DNA of 64,000 bases from Planctomycetota bacterium (GTDB taxonomy: Bacteria > Planctomycetota > UBA1135 > GCA-002686595), in assembly GCA_029259595.1 (NCBI GenBank), contig JAJDEW010000007.1, positions 31,004-95,003 on the forward strand, given 5' to 3'. Positions within the stretch are counted from its first letter, which is position 1. The number at the start of each line of letters is the position of its first letter. A model generated the notes under the pieces. That model saw only the letters and a program-made list of their open reading frames with translations, made no database searches and was not told the DNA's origin. The position numbers and the translations under genes were made by a program. Below, one piece after another: positions 26,573 through 34,588 of this stretch.

Positions 26573-26598
26573 AGAAAGTGGTCACTGACCACTTTTCT
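26573..26598. repeat. Right-end inverted repeat with AGAAAGTGGTCA
   Basis: AGAAAGTGGTCA (26573-26584), one base, then TGACCACTTTTCT (26586-26598), its inverse with one extra base. The 12-mer is the one found in tandem at 7131-7154 inside the left end. It overlaps the integrase promoter region, so binding here could control both recombination and int transcription. Confidence 0.5.
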
Positions 26599-26665
26599 GC
26601 ACTCCTCGACCGGGCCGACTCGGCAACGCGCGCGAGCCTAAACGCCGATAGCTACGGGAGTTGAG

Positions 26666-26741
<76 letters not shown>

Positions 26742-27051
26742 TTGGAGGGCGACGGCGGAGCATAGCAAGGGTTGAAGGCGATGCAAGCAGCGCGGGCATC
26801 CGAACACGGGAGACATCCGAGATCGACTTGCGACCACTCGTTTCGGTCCAGAGACGGGTCAATGTCGGCACCGCTGGAGACGGTCACAGTGCGGGTCGCG
26901 TCGGTCGCCCCGCCGCTTCGTCGCCGGCGCTCGCGACTCGGCGGCATGGACAAGTCCGAGGAGCCGTGCTGATCGTCGAAGGCCCGAAGGCCGGTGTGCG
27001 GGGCCCGGACAACGACTCCCAGGCGGATGTACTCGCGGGCTTGGACCGTGA
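26742..27051. other. Right flank with degenerate copy of the left element end
   Basis: About 180 bp beyond the right tRNA copy resemble the same interval beyond the left copy (7026-7200). Shared blocks include CCGAACACGG, GACCACTCGTTTCGGT (16 of 16) and CCGCTGGAGA followed later by AGTGCGGGTCGCG. The perfect AGAAAGTGGTCA repeats are degenerate here. This looks like an old element end or conserved tRNA upstream DNA. There is no gene. Confidence 0.5.
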
Positions 27052-28299
27052 CTACAGTTCGAGGCGCTCGCGTTGGCTCGACATGAGTCCCGAGCGGTGC
27101 GTCAGCAGGAGAGCCAGCACGGCTGCGATCGCCGTGGTTGGCACGAGCGTGAGCCCGACCATCTTCGACACGACGAGCGTCGATCCGAGCGGAGTCTTCG
27201 TCACGCCGGTATTGACAGCCGCCATGAGCGCGCAAGTGATGACCGCCTCGTTCGTCGTCGGTAGGAGCGCGTGGAACGAGTGCCCTAGCGCAGCGCCGAT
27301 GAAGAAGAGCGGGATGATGAACCCCCCGCGCCATCCACTTGCAACGGTCGCCGTCGTGCCCGCGAACTTCGCCAAGGCTACAAGCGCGAAGAACGAGGCC
27401 GGAGCCGCAGCCGTCGAGAGCAGCGGATTGATCTGGTGCTTGCCGTAGGTCAGCGCGTACGGCGAGAGCAAAGCGAGGGAGCCGAGGATGAGACCACCAA
27501 GAGCGGGGCGCCACAATTCGGGGACCGGAGCAATCGCCCGTCGGCCCAACTCCACAGCGTTCGTGAAGGCGAGCGCGACCACACCGCCGACCACCCCCGC
27601 ACCCATGGCCCAAAGGAGGTCGTGCGGCACCGGCTCCGCTTCGATGGTGAAGTGCCAGACAGACGTCAATCCCAGACCCGATGCCGCGACGTACACGCCA
27701 TAGCCGATGAGGGACGATACGACGGCGGGAAGGAGCGCCTCGTGGTACTGCAAGCCCCTCCGGTGCAGGATCTCCAGAGCGAAGAGTGCAGCTCCGATCG
27801 GAGCGCCGAAGAGGACTGTGAATGCGGCTGCCATTCCCGCGATGGTGAGCATGCGCTGGTCGACGCTCGACACTCGCAGGCGTTCGGCAAGCCACTGCGC
27901 CGTCGACCCCGTCGTTTGAACGAGCGGCGCCTCCGGCCCAGCCCCACCCCCCGAGGCGATGCAGAGGAGCGAAATCGGAAGGAGGGAGCGGAGCTGTCGT
28001 ACGTCGGCTTTGCCGTTCTCCAGGACATGCACGTTGTCCATGAGCAACTCGATGTCGCCTGGGGAGCCGAGCATCCGCACGAGCCGCCCGATGAGCACGC
28101 CGATGCCCGCCATGACGAGCAAGTGAAGCCATGGCCCCCGAGCGTGCGGCCCGAGCACATGCTCGCAGCCGTGGAGGACGGCGAGGTAGATGAACCCCAG
28201 GAGGCCTCCTCCCGCGCCGACGACGGCAGACCACGCCAGCACTGTGCGCAGCCTTGCGGGCGGTCGCAAGTCCGGCTCAGTGCGCACCTCGTTGACCAT
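27052..28299 (-). CDS. ClC-family chloride channel/antiporter
   Basis: A 415-residue polytopic membrane protein with about ten or more hydrophobic segments. Three selectivity-filter regions of the ClC family are recognisable: GSPGDIE (in place of GSGIP), GAGPEAPLVQ (GxEGP-like, gating Glu retained) and GGFIIPLFFIGAALG (GxFxP-like). No CBS domains are present. It moves chloride, or another small anion, across the inner membrane, possibly in exchange for protons. It lies just outside the right att site. It may be host DNA or cargo of an older, eroded element. Confidence 0.85.
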   Translation of the reverse strand: MVNEVRTEPDLRPPARLRTVLAWSAVVGAGGGLLGFIYLAVLHGCEHVLGPHARGPWLHLLVMAGIGVLIGRLVRMLGSPGDIELLMDNVHVLENGKADVRQLRSLLPISLLCIASGGGAGPEAPLVQTTGSTAQWLAERLRVSSVDQRMLTIAGMAAAFTVLFGAPIGAALFALEILHRRGLQYHEALLPAVVSSLIGYGVYVAASGLGLTSVWHFTIEAEPVPHDLLWAMGAGVVGGVVALAFTNAVELGRRAIAPVPELWRPALGGLILGSLALLSPYALTYGKHQINPLLSTAAAPASFFALVALAKFAGTTATVASGWRGGFIIPLFFIGAALGHSFHALLPTTNEAVITCALMAAVNTGVTKTPLGSTLVVSKMVGLTLVPTTAIAAVLALLLTHRSGLMSSQRERLEL

Positions 28300-28939
28300 T
28301 GCCTGTCTGTTGTCGCGCCGTTCGCCTTGGACGCGCGCGCGACCTTAGTCCCTCGTTGCTCCAGCGTCTAGACGGATGGGTGGGCCGGACTTCCCGAAGG
28401 CGCGGATTCCTGGCCAGCGCTTGATGTCGGGAAGCCCGCCGAGTCGCGCGAAGCACAGCACGGGTCGGTGTCGCGAGCGTCCCGTCGCGCCAGGGCGGAC
28501 TCGTCCGGCGCTCTTCGAGAAGCGGTTGCGAGGGAGCCGATTTCCTGCGGTGGTCGTTCACGTCCAAGTACGTTTGCCACGTTCCTGCGTCGTCGAGGAT
28601 CGAGGACACCGATGGCGAAGTTTCGTGGGCTACCGATCGAGGGGAGTGACACGTTCGCTCGTTCGATGTCTCGCGCGTCAAGTTGCGGCTGTTCGAGCCA
28701 CGCAGGGGTCGTGCGGAACGATTCCTCGAGAGTGACGGCGGTGTCACTCCAAAGACAACAGCGGAGGAGCGTGAGACGTATCGAGAAGGAGTCCGGTCCG
28801 ACGGCGCGGCGCCTTCAGTTCCGCATCCGAGCCCGACGATAGGCACTCGGTTGCGAGCCTTGAACCCAAGCTAGCGCGAGCGCTTGTCGGCCGTGCACGC
28901 CGGGGTTGACCCTTTCGAGTCCTTGCCATCGAACGATCC
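28300..28939. other. Gene-poor stretch, possibly eroded coding DNA
   Basis: 640 bp with several overlapping short frames, none with a convincing start or fold. The most protein-like is a plus-strand frame of about 75 codons ending at 28874 (VKLRLFEPRRGRAERFLESD). It has no good start and may be a gene remnant. I see no repeats or RNA genes. Confidence 0.35.
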
Positions 28940-29962
28940 ATGAGGCCCTCCCTTGTTCTCCCTTTCGCCGGAATCTCGATCATCGCACTCGTTGGCGTGA
29001 TCGCTCGGCAAGGAGCTTCGTCGGTCGCCCCAGCGATGTCGACGAGCTCCGATCCCGAAGCGTCGATCTCGCCAACCGAACTCAGCGCGACCGCGATCCG
29101 ACCGATCCCCGCTCCGGAGAACCTCGACGAACGAGTCGTCGAGCTGGGACGGAGGCTCTTCCACGAGGCGCGGCTCTCCCGGGACGGGACGATCTCATGC
29201 GCGTCGTGTCACGACCTCGCGCAAGGCGGCGACGATGGGCGGCGGGTCTCGATCGGCGTGGGTGGGGCCAAGGGGGAGCGCAATGCGCCGACCGTGCTGA
29301 ACTCGTCCCTGAACTTCCGGCAGTTCTGGGACGGTCGGGCCGTCACCCTGGAGGAGCAGGCCGGCGGGCCCCTGATTCACCCCGACGAGATGGGTTCGAC
29401 CTGGTCGGACGTCATCGCCACGCTCCAGAGCGACACCTCCTACGTCGCGGAGTTTCGAGAACTCTGGCCGGACGGAGTGACGCAGGCGAACGTGCGCCTC
29501 GCGATCGCGACGTTCGAGCGCAGTCTCCTCACGCCGGGAGGGCGCTTCGATCGCTTTCTGGGCGGTGAGAAGGACGCGCTGACTCCCGTGGAGAAAGAGG
29601 GCTACGAGCTCTTCCTGGAGGTCGGCTGCATCACCTGCCACCAGGGCGTCAACGTCGGAGGCAACCTCCATCAGCGCTTCGGGCAGGCCTCGAACTTCTT
29701 CGTGGATCGGGGCGGTGCGACCGTGAGCGATCTCGGACGGTACAACGTGACCAACGAGTCCACGGACGCCTTCAAGTTCAAGGTGCCGACCCTGCGGAAC
29801 GTGGCTCGGACCGCGCCCTATTTCCACGATGGCTCGGTTCCGACGCTCGAGCAGGCGGTGCGGATCATGGCCAAATACCAGCTGGGCGATGATCTCGAGG
29901 AAAGCGAGATCGAGAAGATCGCAGCCTTTCTGCGCACGCTGGATGGACCGAATCAGGACTGA
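28940..29962 (+). CDS. Di-heme cytochrome c peroxidase (CcpA/MauG family)
   Basis: A 340-residue exported protein. A hydrophobic signal or anchor covers about residues 5-22. Two c-type heme sites are present: CASCH (87-91) and CITCH (230-234). The order and spacing match bacterial di-heme peroxidases, and the block FWDGRAVTLEEQ is characteristic of the family. It should reduce hydrogen peroxide in the periplasm using electrons from a cytochrome c or cupredoxin. The histidine kinase gene begins three bases after its stop, so both form an operon. An oxidative-stress peroxiredoxin is found a little downstream. Confidence 0.9.
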   Translation: MRPSLVLPFAGISIIALVGVIARQGASSVAPAMSTSSDPEASISPTELSATAIRPIPAPENLDERVVELGRRLFHEARLSRDGTISCASCHDLAQGGDDGRRVSIGVGGAKGERNAPTVLNSSLNFRQFWDGRAVTLEEQAGGPLIHPDEMGSTWSDVIATLQSDTSYVAEFRELWPDGVTQANVRLAIATFERSLLTPGGRFDRFLGGEKDALTPVEKEGYELFLEVGCITCHQGVNVGGNLHQRFGQASNFFVDRGGATVSDLGRYNVTNESTDAFKFKVPTLRNVARTAPYFHDGSVPTLEQAVRIMAKYQLGDDLEESEIEKIAAFLRTLDGPNQD

Positions 29963-29965
29963 CGA

Positions 29966-32056
29966 ATGCCCCGTTTTCGCGTAGCGGTCATCTTTCCCGT
30001 CGGGATCCTCCTCGCGGTCCTTCTGGCGACGACTCGTTCGGTGAGCGTGGATCGACACCTCGACGTCCTGGGCTCCTTTGACGAGCTCCACACGATCCAG
30101 TCGGCGCACGGGCAGGAGCTGCTCGCCCTGCGCTACGGGCTGGCGCGCAACTACGACGGGCTGCGTGCGATCGAGGAACGTGGGCGCGAGCTCGCTCACG
30201 CTCTGCTCGCTGCGCCCTCCTTGCTCGAGGGAGCGGATGGTCGCGAGATGGCCGCGGCGCTCGAGCGCCTGCAGCTCGAGCTGGAGACCCAAGCGACGCT
30301 CGTCGACAGCTATGTCTCTTCGAACGCGATGCTGAACAACGCGTTGCGAAGCCTGCCCAAGGCGGCCGAGAAGCTCGTGACCACGAGCGACGACAGCTTG
30401 GCTGCCGAGTCCCGAGACGAGGTCGAAGCGCTCCTGGGGTTCGTGTACCGCTACAGCATGACGGGAGACGAGGCGCTGCGAGGGAAATGCGAGACCTTGC
30501 TCGGTGAGCTCGATCGACGCTCGCAAGGTCTTCCTCCCCAATGGGGTAGCCGGCTGGGCACGGTGCTGTTCCTGAGTCGGATCGTCATCGACCAGCAGGA
30601 CTCGGTCGATGCCGAGTTGCGCGGCATCCTGGCGCTCGATGTCGGGGGTCGGATGCGTGAGTCGCGCGCGCTGTACACGCGAGGGCACTCCCGCTTGCAG
30701 GAGCGGGTCTACGCGACGCGCTGGCTCTTGTTCGGGGCCTTCGCTGCTCTGCTCGCGTACGTGGTCTACACCATGATTCACATCGATCGCCTGAACGCTT
30801 CGTTCGAGCGGAAGGTCGTGGATCGCACGAAGGAACTGGAGACGAGCCGGGAGCAGTTCCGCTCGCTGGTCGAGACGACGCGGGCGATCCCCTGGATCTG
30901 GGATGGCGCGAAGCAGTGCTTCACCTACGTGGGGCCGCAGGCCAGCGCGCTCCTGGGCTGTTTCCAGGACGATTGGCTCGCGCCAGGGTTCTGGATGACC
31001 CGCTTGCACCCGGACGACCGTGCGGATTTCCAAGCTCCAGGAACGGACGGGAAAGTGTCATGCCCGCCAAGGGACGGCGAGTTTCGCCTTCAGCATGACG
31101 ACGGACGTTGGGTGTGCTTACGCAGCGTCGGCGCTGACGTCGAAGGCGTCGACGGACAGTCCCAGGGAATCCTGTTGGACGTCACGGATCAGCGGCGCGT
31201 CGAGCTCGAGCTGCGGCAAGCGCAGAAGCTCGAGTCCGTCGGCCGACTTGCGGCGGGTGTCGCGCACGAGATCAACACCCCCGTTCAATTCGTGACCGAC
31301 AACGTTCGCTTCCTCGAGGATGCGGCCGGGGACCTGACCGATCTCCTGGGCAAGCAGCGCGAGCTACGCCGGTGCGTGAGCTCCGGAAAGCTCGATGAAG
31401 ACCTGACCGAGGCCGTGGCGCGAATCGAAGATGCGGAAGAAGCGGCCGACCTCGACTACCTGTTGGAGAACATTCCACAGGCGCTGGGCCAGTCGCTCGA
31501 GGGCCTGGGTCGCATCGCGACGATCGTGCGCTCGATGAAGGAGTTCGCCCATCCGGACCAGAAGACGATGGTCGCCGTCGACCTGAACCGGGCGATCGAG
31601 AGCACGCTGGTCATTGCGCGCAACGAGTACAAGTACGTGGCGGAGATCGAAAAGGATCTCGGCGACCTGCCGCTCGTGACCTGTTTCGGCGGGGACCTGA
31701 ACCAGGCCATCCTGAACATCGTGGTCAATGCTGCCCACGCGATCGCCGATACCGTCGCGGGCACGTCGGAGAAGGGGACGATCCGGATTCGAACCCGTGC
31801 CCGGGACGAGCGCGTCGTCCTGACGATCTCCGACACGGGAGGGGGGATTCCCGAGGAGATTCGCGCGAGCGTCTTCGACCCCTTCTTCACGACCAAGGGG
31901 GTCGGCAAGGGAACGGGGCAGGGGCTCGCGATCGCCCGTTCGATCGTCGTCGACAAGCACAGGGGAGAGCTCACCCTGGAGACGGAGATCGGCCTGGGGA
32001 CGACCTTCGAGATCACGCTCCCGATCGCGGGCAAGGCAGCGGCGGAGGCGGTCTGA
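29966..32056 (+). CDS. Membrane sensor histidine kinase (DAHL-PAS-HisKA-HATPase)
   Basis: A 696-residue sensor kinase. TM1 about 7-22, a long helical periplasmic region about 30-250 of DAHL type, TM2 about 253-271. A coiled linker leads to a PAS domain (about 290-410). The H-box is VAHEINTP with His434, preceded by KLESVGRLAAG. The ATP domain shows the N-box NIVVNAAHAI, G1 DTGGGIP, the F-box FDPFFTTKGVGKG and G2 GQGLAIA. No receiver domain or response regulator gene is adjacent. Linked to the peroxidase, so it may sense redox or a heme ligand; that is inference. Confidence 0.85.
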   Translation: MPRFRVAVIFPVGILLAVLLATTRSVSVDRHLDVLGSFDELHTIQSAHGQELLALRYGLARNYDGLRAIEERGRELAHALLAAPSLLEGADGREMAAALERLQLELETQATLVDSYVSSNAMLNNALRSLPKAAEKLVTTSDDSLAAESRDEVEALLGFVYRYSMTGDEALRGKCETLLGELDRRSQGLPPQWGSRLGTVLFLSRIVIDQQDSVDAELRGILALDVGGRMRESRALYTRGHSRLQERVYATRWLLFGAFAALLAYVVYTMIHIDRLNASFERKVVDRTKELETSREQFRSLVETTRAIPWIWDGAKQCFTYVGPQASALLGCFQDDWLAPGFWMTRLHPDDRADFQAPGTDGKVSCPPRDGEFRLQHDDGRWVCLRSVGADVEGVDGQSQGILLDVTDQRRVELELRQAQKLESVGRLAAGVAHEINTPVQFVTDNVRFLEDAAGDLTDLLGKQRELRRCVSSGKLDEDLTEAVARIEDAEEAADLDYLLENIPQALGQSLEGLGRIATIVRSMKEFAHPDQKTMVAVDLNRAIESTLVIARNEYKYVAEIEKDLGDLPLVTCFGGDLNQAILNIVVNAAHAIADTVAGTSEKGTIRIRTRARDERVVLTISDTGGGIPEEIRASVFDPFFTTKGVGKGTGQGLAIARSIVVDKHRGELTLETEIGLGTTFEITLPIAGKAAAEAV

Positions 32057-32185
32057 GGGTGACGCGTGGCGAGGGAGCTCGCCACCAAGCAAGCGGAGCG
32101 GTCCACGGACTGTGGACCGCTCCGTTCCGTGTGCAGCGGCGTGCGCAGCCCGAGAGCCATCGGACGCCGTCCGCGGCGGAGCGTG

Positions 32186-32656
32186 CTACTGCTTCAGCTC
32201 GCTCGCGCGCGTGAAGAGCTCGCCGGGTTGACGAGCTCCGCCGGGACCGACCGACTCGGCCCAGAGGACTTTGCCGTCCTTGCCGACGAGGATCGTGGCA
32301 CGGTCGGTGATGCCCTTGTCGGCGAGCCAGAGGCCGTAGGCCGCGGCGACTTCACCCTTGGGGTGGAAGTCGGCGAGCAGCGGGAACGAGATGCCGTTGA
32401 AGCTCTCGGCCCAAGCCTTGTGACAGAATTTCGAATCCACGGAGACACCCAGGACCTGGGTGTCGATGGTCTCGAAGCGCCCGAGGAGCGCGTTGAGACC
32501 GGGGATCTCGATGCTTCATGTAGGGGTGAAGTCGAGCGGGTAGAAGACGAGCAGTACGTTCTTCTTGCCCCGGAAGCTCGACAGCGCGACGTCGTCACCA
32601 AGGTGACTCGGCAGCTTGAAGTCGGGCGCCTGAGCGCCTTCCTGGATGATGGACAT
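32186..32656 (-). CDS. Peroxiredoxin with in-frame TGA at the peroxidatic cysteine (probable selenoprotein)
   Basis: The frame runs from ATG 32656 to the stop at 32186 with one internal TGA at 32516-32518. Up to it the protein is a normal 1-Cys peroxiredoxin (MSIIQEGAQAPDFKLPSHLG to VFYPLDFTPT, 46 residues). After it, in the same frame, follows SIEIPGLNALLGRF, then QVLGVSVDSKFC and FPLLADFHPKG. The family has Cys exactly at this codon. With selenocysteine at position 47 the 156-residue protein is complete. A hairpin at 32468-32500, 15 bases after the TGA on the mRNA, fits a bacterial SECIS. A simple point mutation of TGC or TGT, or a sequencing error, is the alternative. Confidence 0.75.
32468..32500 (-). 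promoter_or_regulatory. Candidate bacterial SECIS hairpin
   Basis: On the mRNA: GGUCUC pairs with GAGACC (6 bp), then a 3x3 internal loop, then GCGC with GCGC, and a 7-base apical loop UCCUCGG. In an alternative register the loop starts with G. The loop begins 28 bases after the UGA, inside the range known for bacterial SECIS elements. It lies within the coding sequence, as is usual in bacteria. Confidence 0.5.
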
Positions 32657-32802
32657 GGTCGTTGCGTTTCGGTTTGTGAAGAGGGGTGGAAGAACCGTCC
32701 ATGGTAGGCAAGAAGGCGCGCACGGGCCAGAGGAGATCCGAAAGCCCCGGCCGAGGCGCACCGAATCCCACAACGAGGGCCCCTCTCGGGTTCCTGGGTC
32801 AA

Positions 32803-32880
32803 GGCCGGTGGCGAAGGCCGGTGGCGATGGCCGGTGGCGATGGCCGGTGGCGATGGCCGGTGGCGATGGCCGGTGGCGAA
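32803..32880. repeat. 13-bp tandem repeat, six units
   Basis: Six uninterrupted units of GGCCGGTGGCGA(A/T). The array ends right at the start of the dispersed palindromic repeat. An array of the same period but another sequence adjoins the copy at 47861. Confidence 0.9.
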
Positions 32881-32883
32881 GGC

Positions 32884-33072
32884 CGCGGAGGCCCGCCGCA
32901 GGCGGGCCGTAGCCTCGGAGCCGCAGGCTCCGTGACGTGCCGTTTCGCGGCGTCAGCCGCGAAATCAGGCACAGGCGCACGACGGAGTGTGCGCCGCGTC
33001 CTACGTCGGTGCCGGCCCGCGGATGTTCGGAGCCCCGGCTCTCGGGTTGCGTCCCTCGCGGCCGTGCTCGAA
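32884..33072 (+). repeat. Dispersed palindromic repeat, copy A1
   Basis: A chain of hairpins: GCCCGCCGCAGGCGGGC, then GGAGCCGCAGGCTCC, then TTTCGCGGC with GCCGCGAAA, then a conserved CAGGCACAGGCGC block and finally GGGTTGCGTCCCTCGCGGC. Four copies occur in this window, in two inverted pairs. No transposase is linked. It resembles REP- or MITE-like elements. Confidence 0.75.
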
Positions 33073-33242
33073 TCGTTCTCGCCCGCGCCTTCCCGGCGCG
33101 CCAGTCCGTCGGACCTCGGACCGTCGCCCCGTGTTCCGCGGCCCTTCCCGGCGGAAGCGAACATGGAGCTCACCTGGACGCCTCGCTCGCTTCGCTCGCA
33201 ATCGGCTCGCGCTCTGGAAGGGTCTTGCAGAAGCGAACCGGT

Positions 33243-33416
33243 CACGCCCGCGAGGGACGCAACCCGAAGGCCGACGTTCGGGCAGTCGCTTGCCCCAACC
33301 ACCTAGGGCGCGGCGCGCACTCCGTCGCGCGCCTGTGCCGTAGTTCGCGGCTGCGCCGCGAAACGGCACGTCACGGAGCCTTTGGCTCCGAGGCTACGGC
33401 CCGCCTGCGTCGGACC
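33243..33416 (-). repeat. Dispersed palindromic repeat, copy A2 (inverted)
   Basis: Reverse-complement copy of A1, slightly diverged (GAGCCTTTGGCTCC hairpin). The two copies of locus A have their GCGTCCCTCGCGGC ends facing each other across about 170 bp. Confidence 0.75.
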
Positions 33417-33497
33417 TTCGCTGCCCGCCTGCGTCGGACCTTCGCTGCCCGCCTGCGTCGGACCTTCGCTGCCCACCTGCGGCGGACCTTCGCTGCG
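33402..33497. repeat. 24-bp tandem repeat, four units
   Basis: Three identical units of CGCCTGCGTCGGACC then TTCGCTGCC and a fourth diverged unit. It adjoins the outer end of copy A2. Confidence 0.9.
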
Positions 33498-33535
33498 GCC
33501 TGGATCGAGGCGCGTGCGTTTGCGACAAAGGAAGC

Positions 33536-34552
33536 ATGCGTCTGTGCACCATCGTTCTCGCACTCGTCACCTGCTTCTTCGCCGCTGGTTGCGCGGTCCT
33601 GCATGGCGTCGCGACGGCCTTCGAGCCCGAGGCCGGCCGCGAAGTCTTCGTCTACGAGCCCGTCGCCGGCTCGCTGGCGGGCGAGCACGCCGAGCTTCTG
33701 CTGGCCTGGGCGCCGGTCTGGACGGTCGCGGCCGGAGCCTCGGACTGGAACCGGATCGGGACGCCGACGCTGCGCGCCTGGGGCAGCTCGGAGAAGGCGC
33801 GGGTCGATCCCCGGACGCCGGCCGTCTTCTGTGAAGTGCGCACCGACCGGGTCGGCGAGCGAGACGTCTTGCAGCTGGTCTACCGCGTGCACTTCGAGCA
33901 GTTCGGCTTCACGCCGAAGGCCTTCTACGCGCTGCACCGCAACGCGGGCTTGCTCGGCCTCGTGACGCTCGACGCCGCGACGCACGAGCCGCTGTTCGTC
34001 ACGAGCGTGCACACCTGCGGCTGCTATCTGGCGTTGGTCCCGACCACGACCTGTCCGGACGCGGTCTTGCCGGTCGATTGGCCGCACGACGAGGTCGAAG
34101 TCGTCGGTCGACGCTTGAACGCACGCCCCGCCGCGCCGGTGCCGGGGAGCTCACGCGTCGTCTTCGCACTGGCCAGCCGCTCGCACCGCGTGGTGTCCCA
34201 GGACACGCGCTCAGAGCTGCCCGCGGGCGAGCGCGTCCCATTGCCCCTGCGCGCCATGAGCGAACTGCGTCGACTCCCGGTGGAAGGACGCGCGGCGGAG
34301 ACGGCCTCGTTCTTCTATGAGCGCGGCTTCATGAAGGGGCACGTGAAGGGCGCCTGGAGCCTCCTGGAAGGCCTCTTCGTCGGGACCTGGCTTCTCGATC
34401 CGCGCTTGGGCACCGACAAGGACTTCGGTGCGCCAGGGGAAACGGGAGCACGCTTCTACACGGCGATCGCGCCGTGGAGGCGCGAGGCCTCCCGGCTCGA
34501 CCGGTTGACTCCGCTGCTCGTGCAGCGGGGCTTTCGCGTCACGCTGCCCTGA
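33536..34552 (+). CDS. Lipoprotein of unknown function
   Basis: A 338-residue protein with the signal MRLCTIVLALVTCFFAAGC (lipobox AAGC, Cys19). The mature part includes repeated beta-type segments, a CGC motif (VHTCGCYLALVPTTTC) and a C-terminal helical part. I recognise no family. It stands alone between the repeat locus on its left and the convergent FG-GAP gene on its right, with 36 bases between stops. A cell-envelope location is the only inference supported. Confidence 0.7.
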   Translation: MRLCTIVLALVTCFFAAGCAVLHGVATAFEPEAGREVFVYEPVAGSLAGEHAELLLAWAPVWTVAAGASDWNRIGTPTLRAWGSSEKARVDPRTPAVFCEVRTDRVGERDVLQLVYRVHFEQFGFTPKAFYALHRNAGLLGLVTLDAATHEPLFVTSVHTCGCYLALVPTTTCPDAVLPVDWPHDEVEVVGRRLNARPAAPVPGSSRVVFALASRSHRVVSQDTRSELPAGERVPLPLRAMSELRRLPVEGRAAETASFFYERGFMKGHVKGAWSLLEGLFVGTWLLDPRLGTDKDFGAPGETGARFYTAIAPWRREASRLDRLTPLLVQRGFRVTLP

Positions 34553-34588
34553 CGACGCGTCGTCGTGGGGCGTCGAGTCGCGGCTCGC

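Larger units (their letters stand above)
32657..33535. other. Repeat-rich intergenic region (locus A)
   Basis: 879 bp with no credible gene. From left to right: a 13-bp tandem array, a forward copy of the dispersed palindromic repeat, a spacer, an inverted copy, and a 24-bp tandem array. Open frames here give the repeated translation GPPQAGRSLGAAGS, a by-product of the repeat. The region separates the peroxiredoxin from a lipoprotein gene. Confidence 0.7.

Noticed and set aside
28277..28874. Genes in the gap between the ClC channel and the cytochrome peroxidase
   Set aside because: Several overlapping frames exist on both strands, but none has a good start, typical composition or recognisable domain. 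At most a gene remnant.
32186..32980. Peroxiredoxin split by a frameshift (pseudogene)
   Set aside because: Both halves are in the same frame, the only interruption is one TGA, and the downstream half is fully conserved. A nonsense mutation or sequencing error remains possible, but a frameshift is excluded.
32803..33497. CRISPR array
   Set aside because: The tandem units are contiguous 13-bp and 24-bp repeats without spacers, and no cas gene is present.
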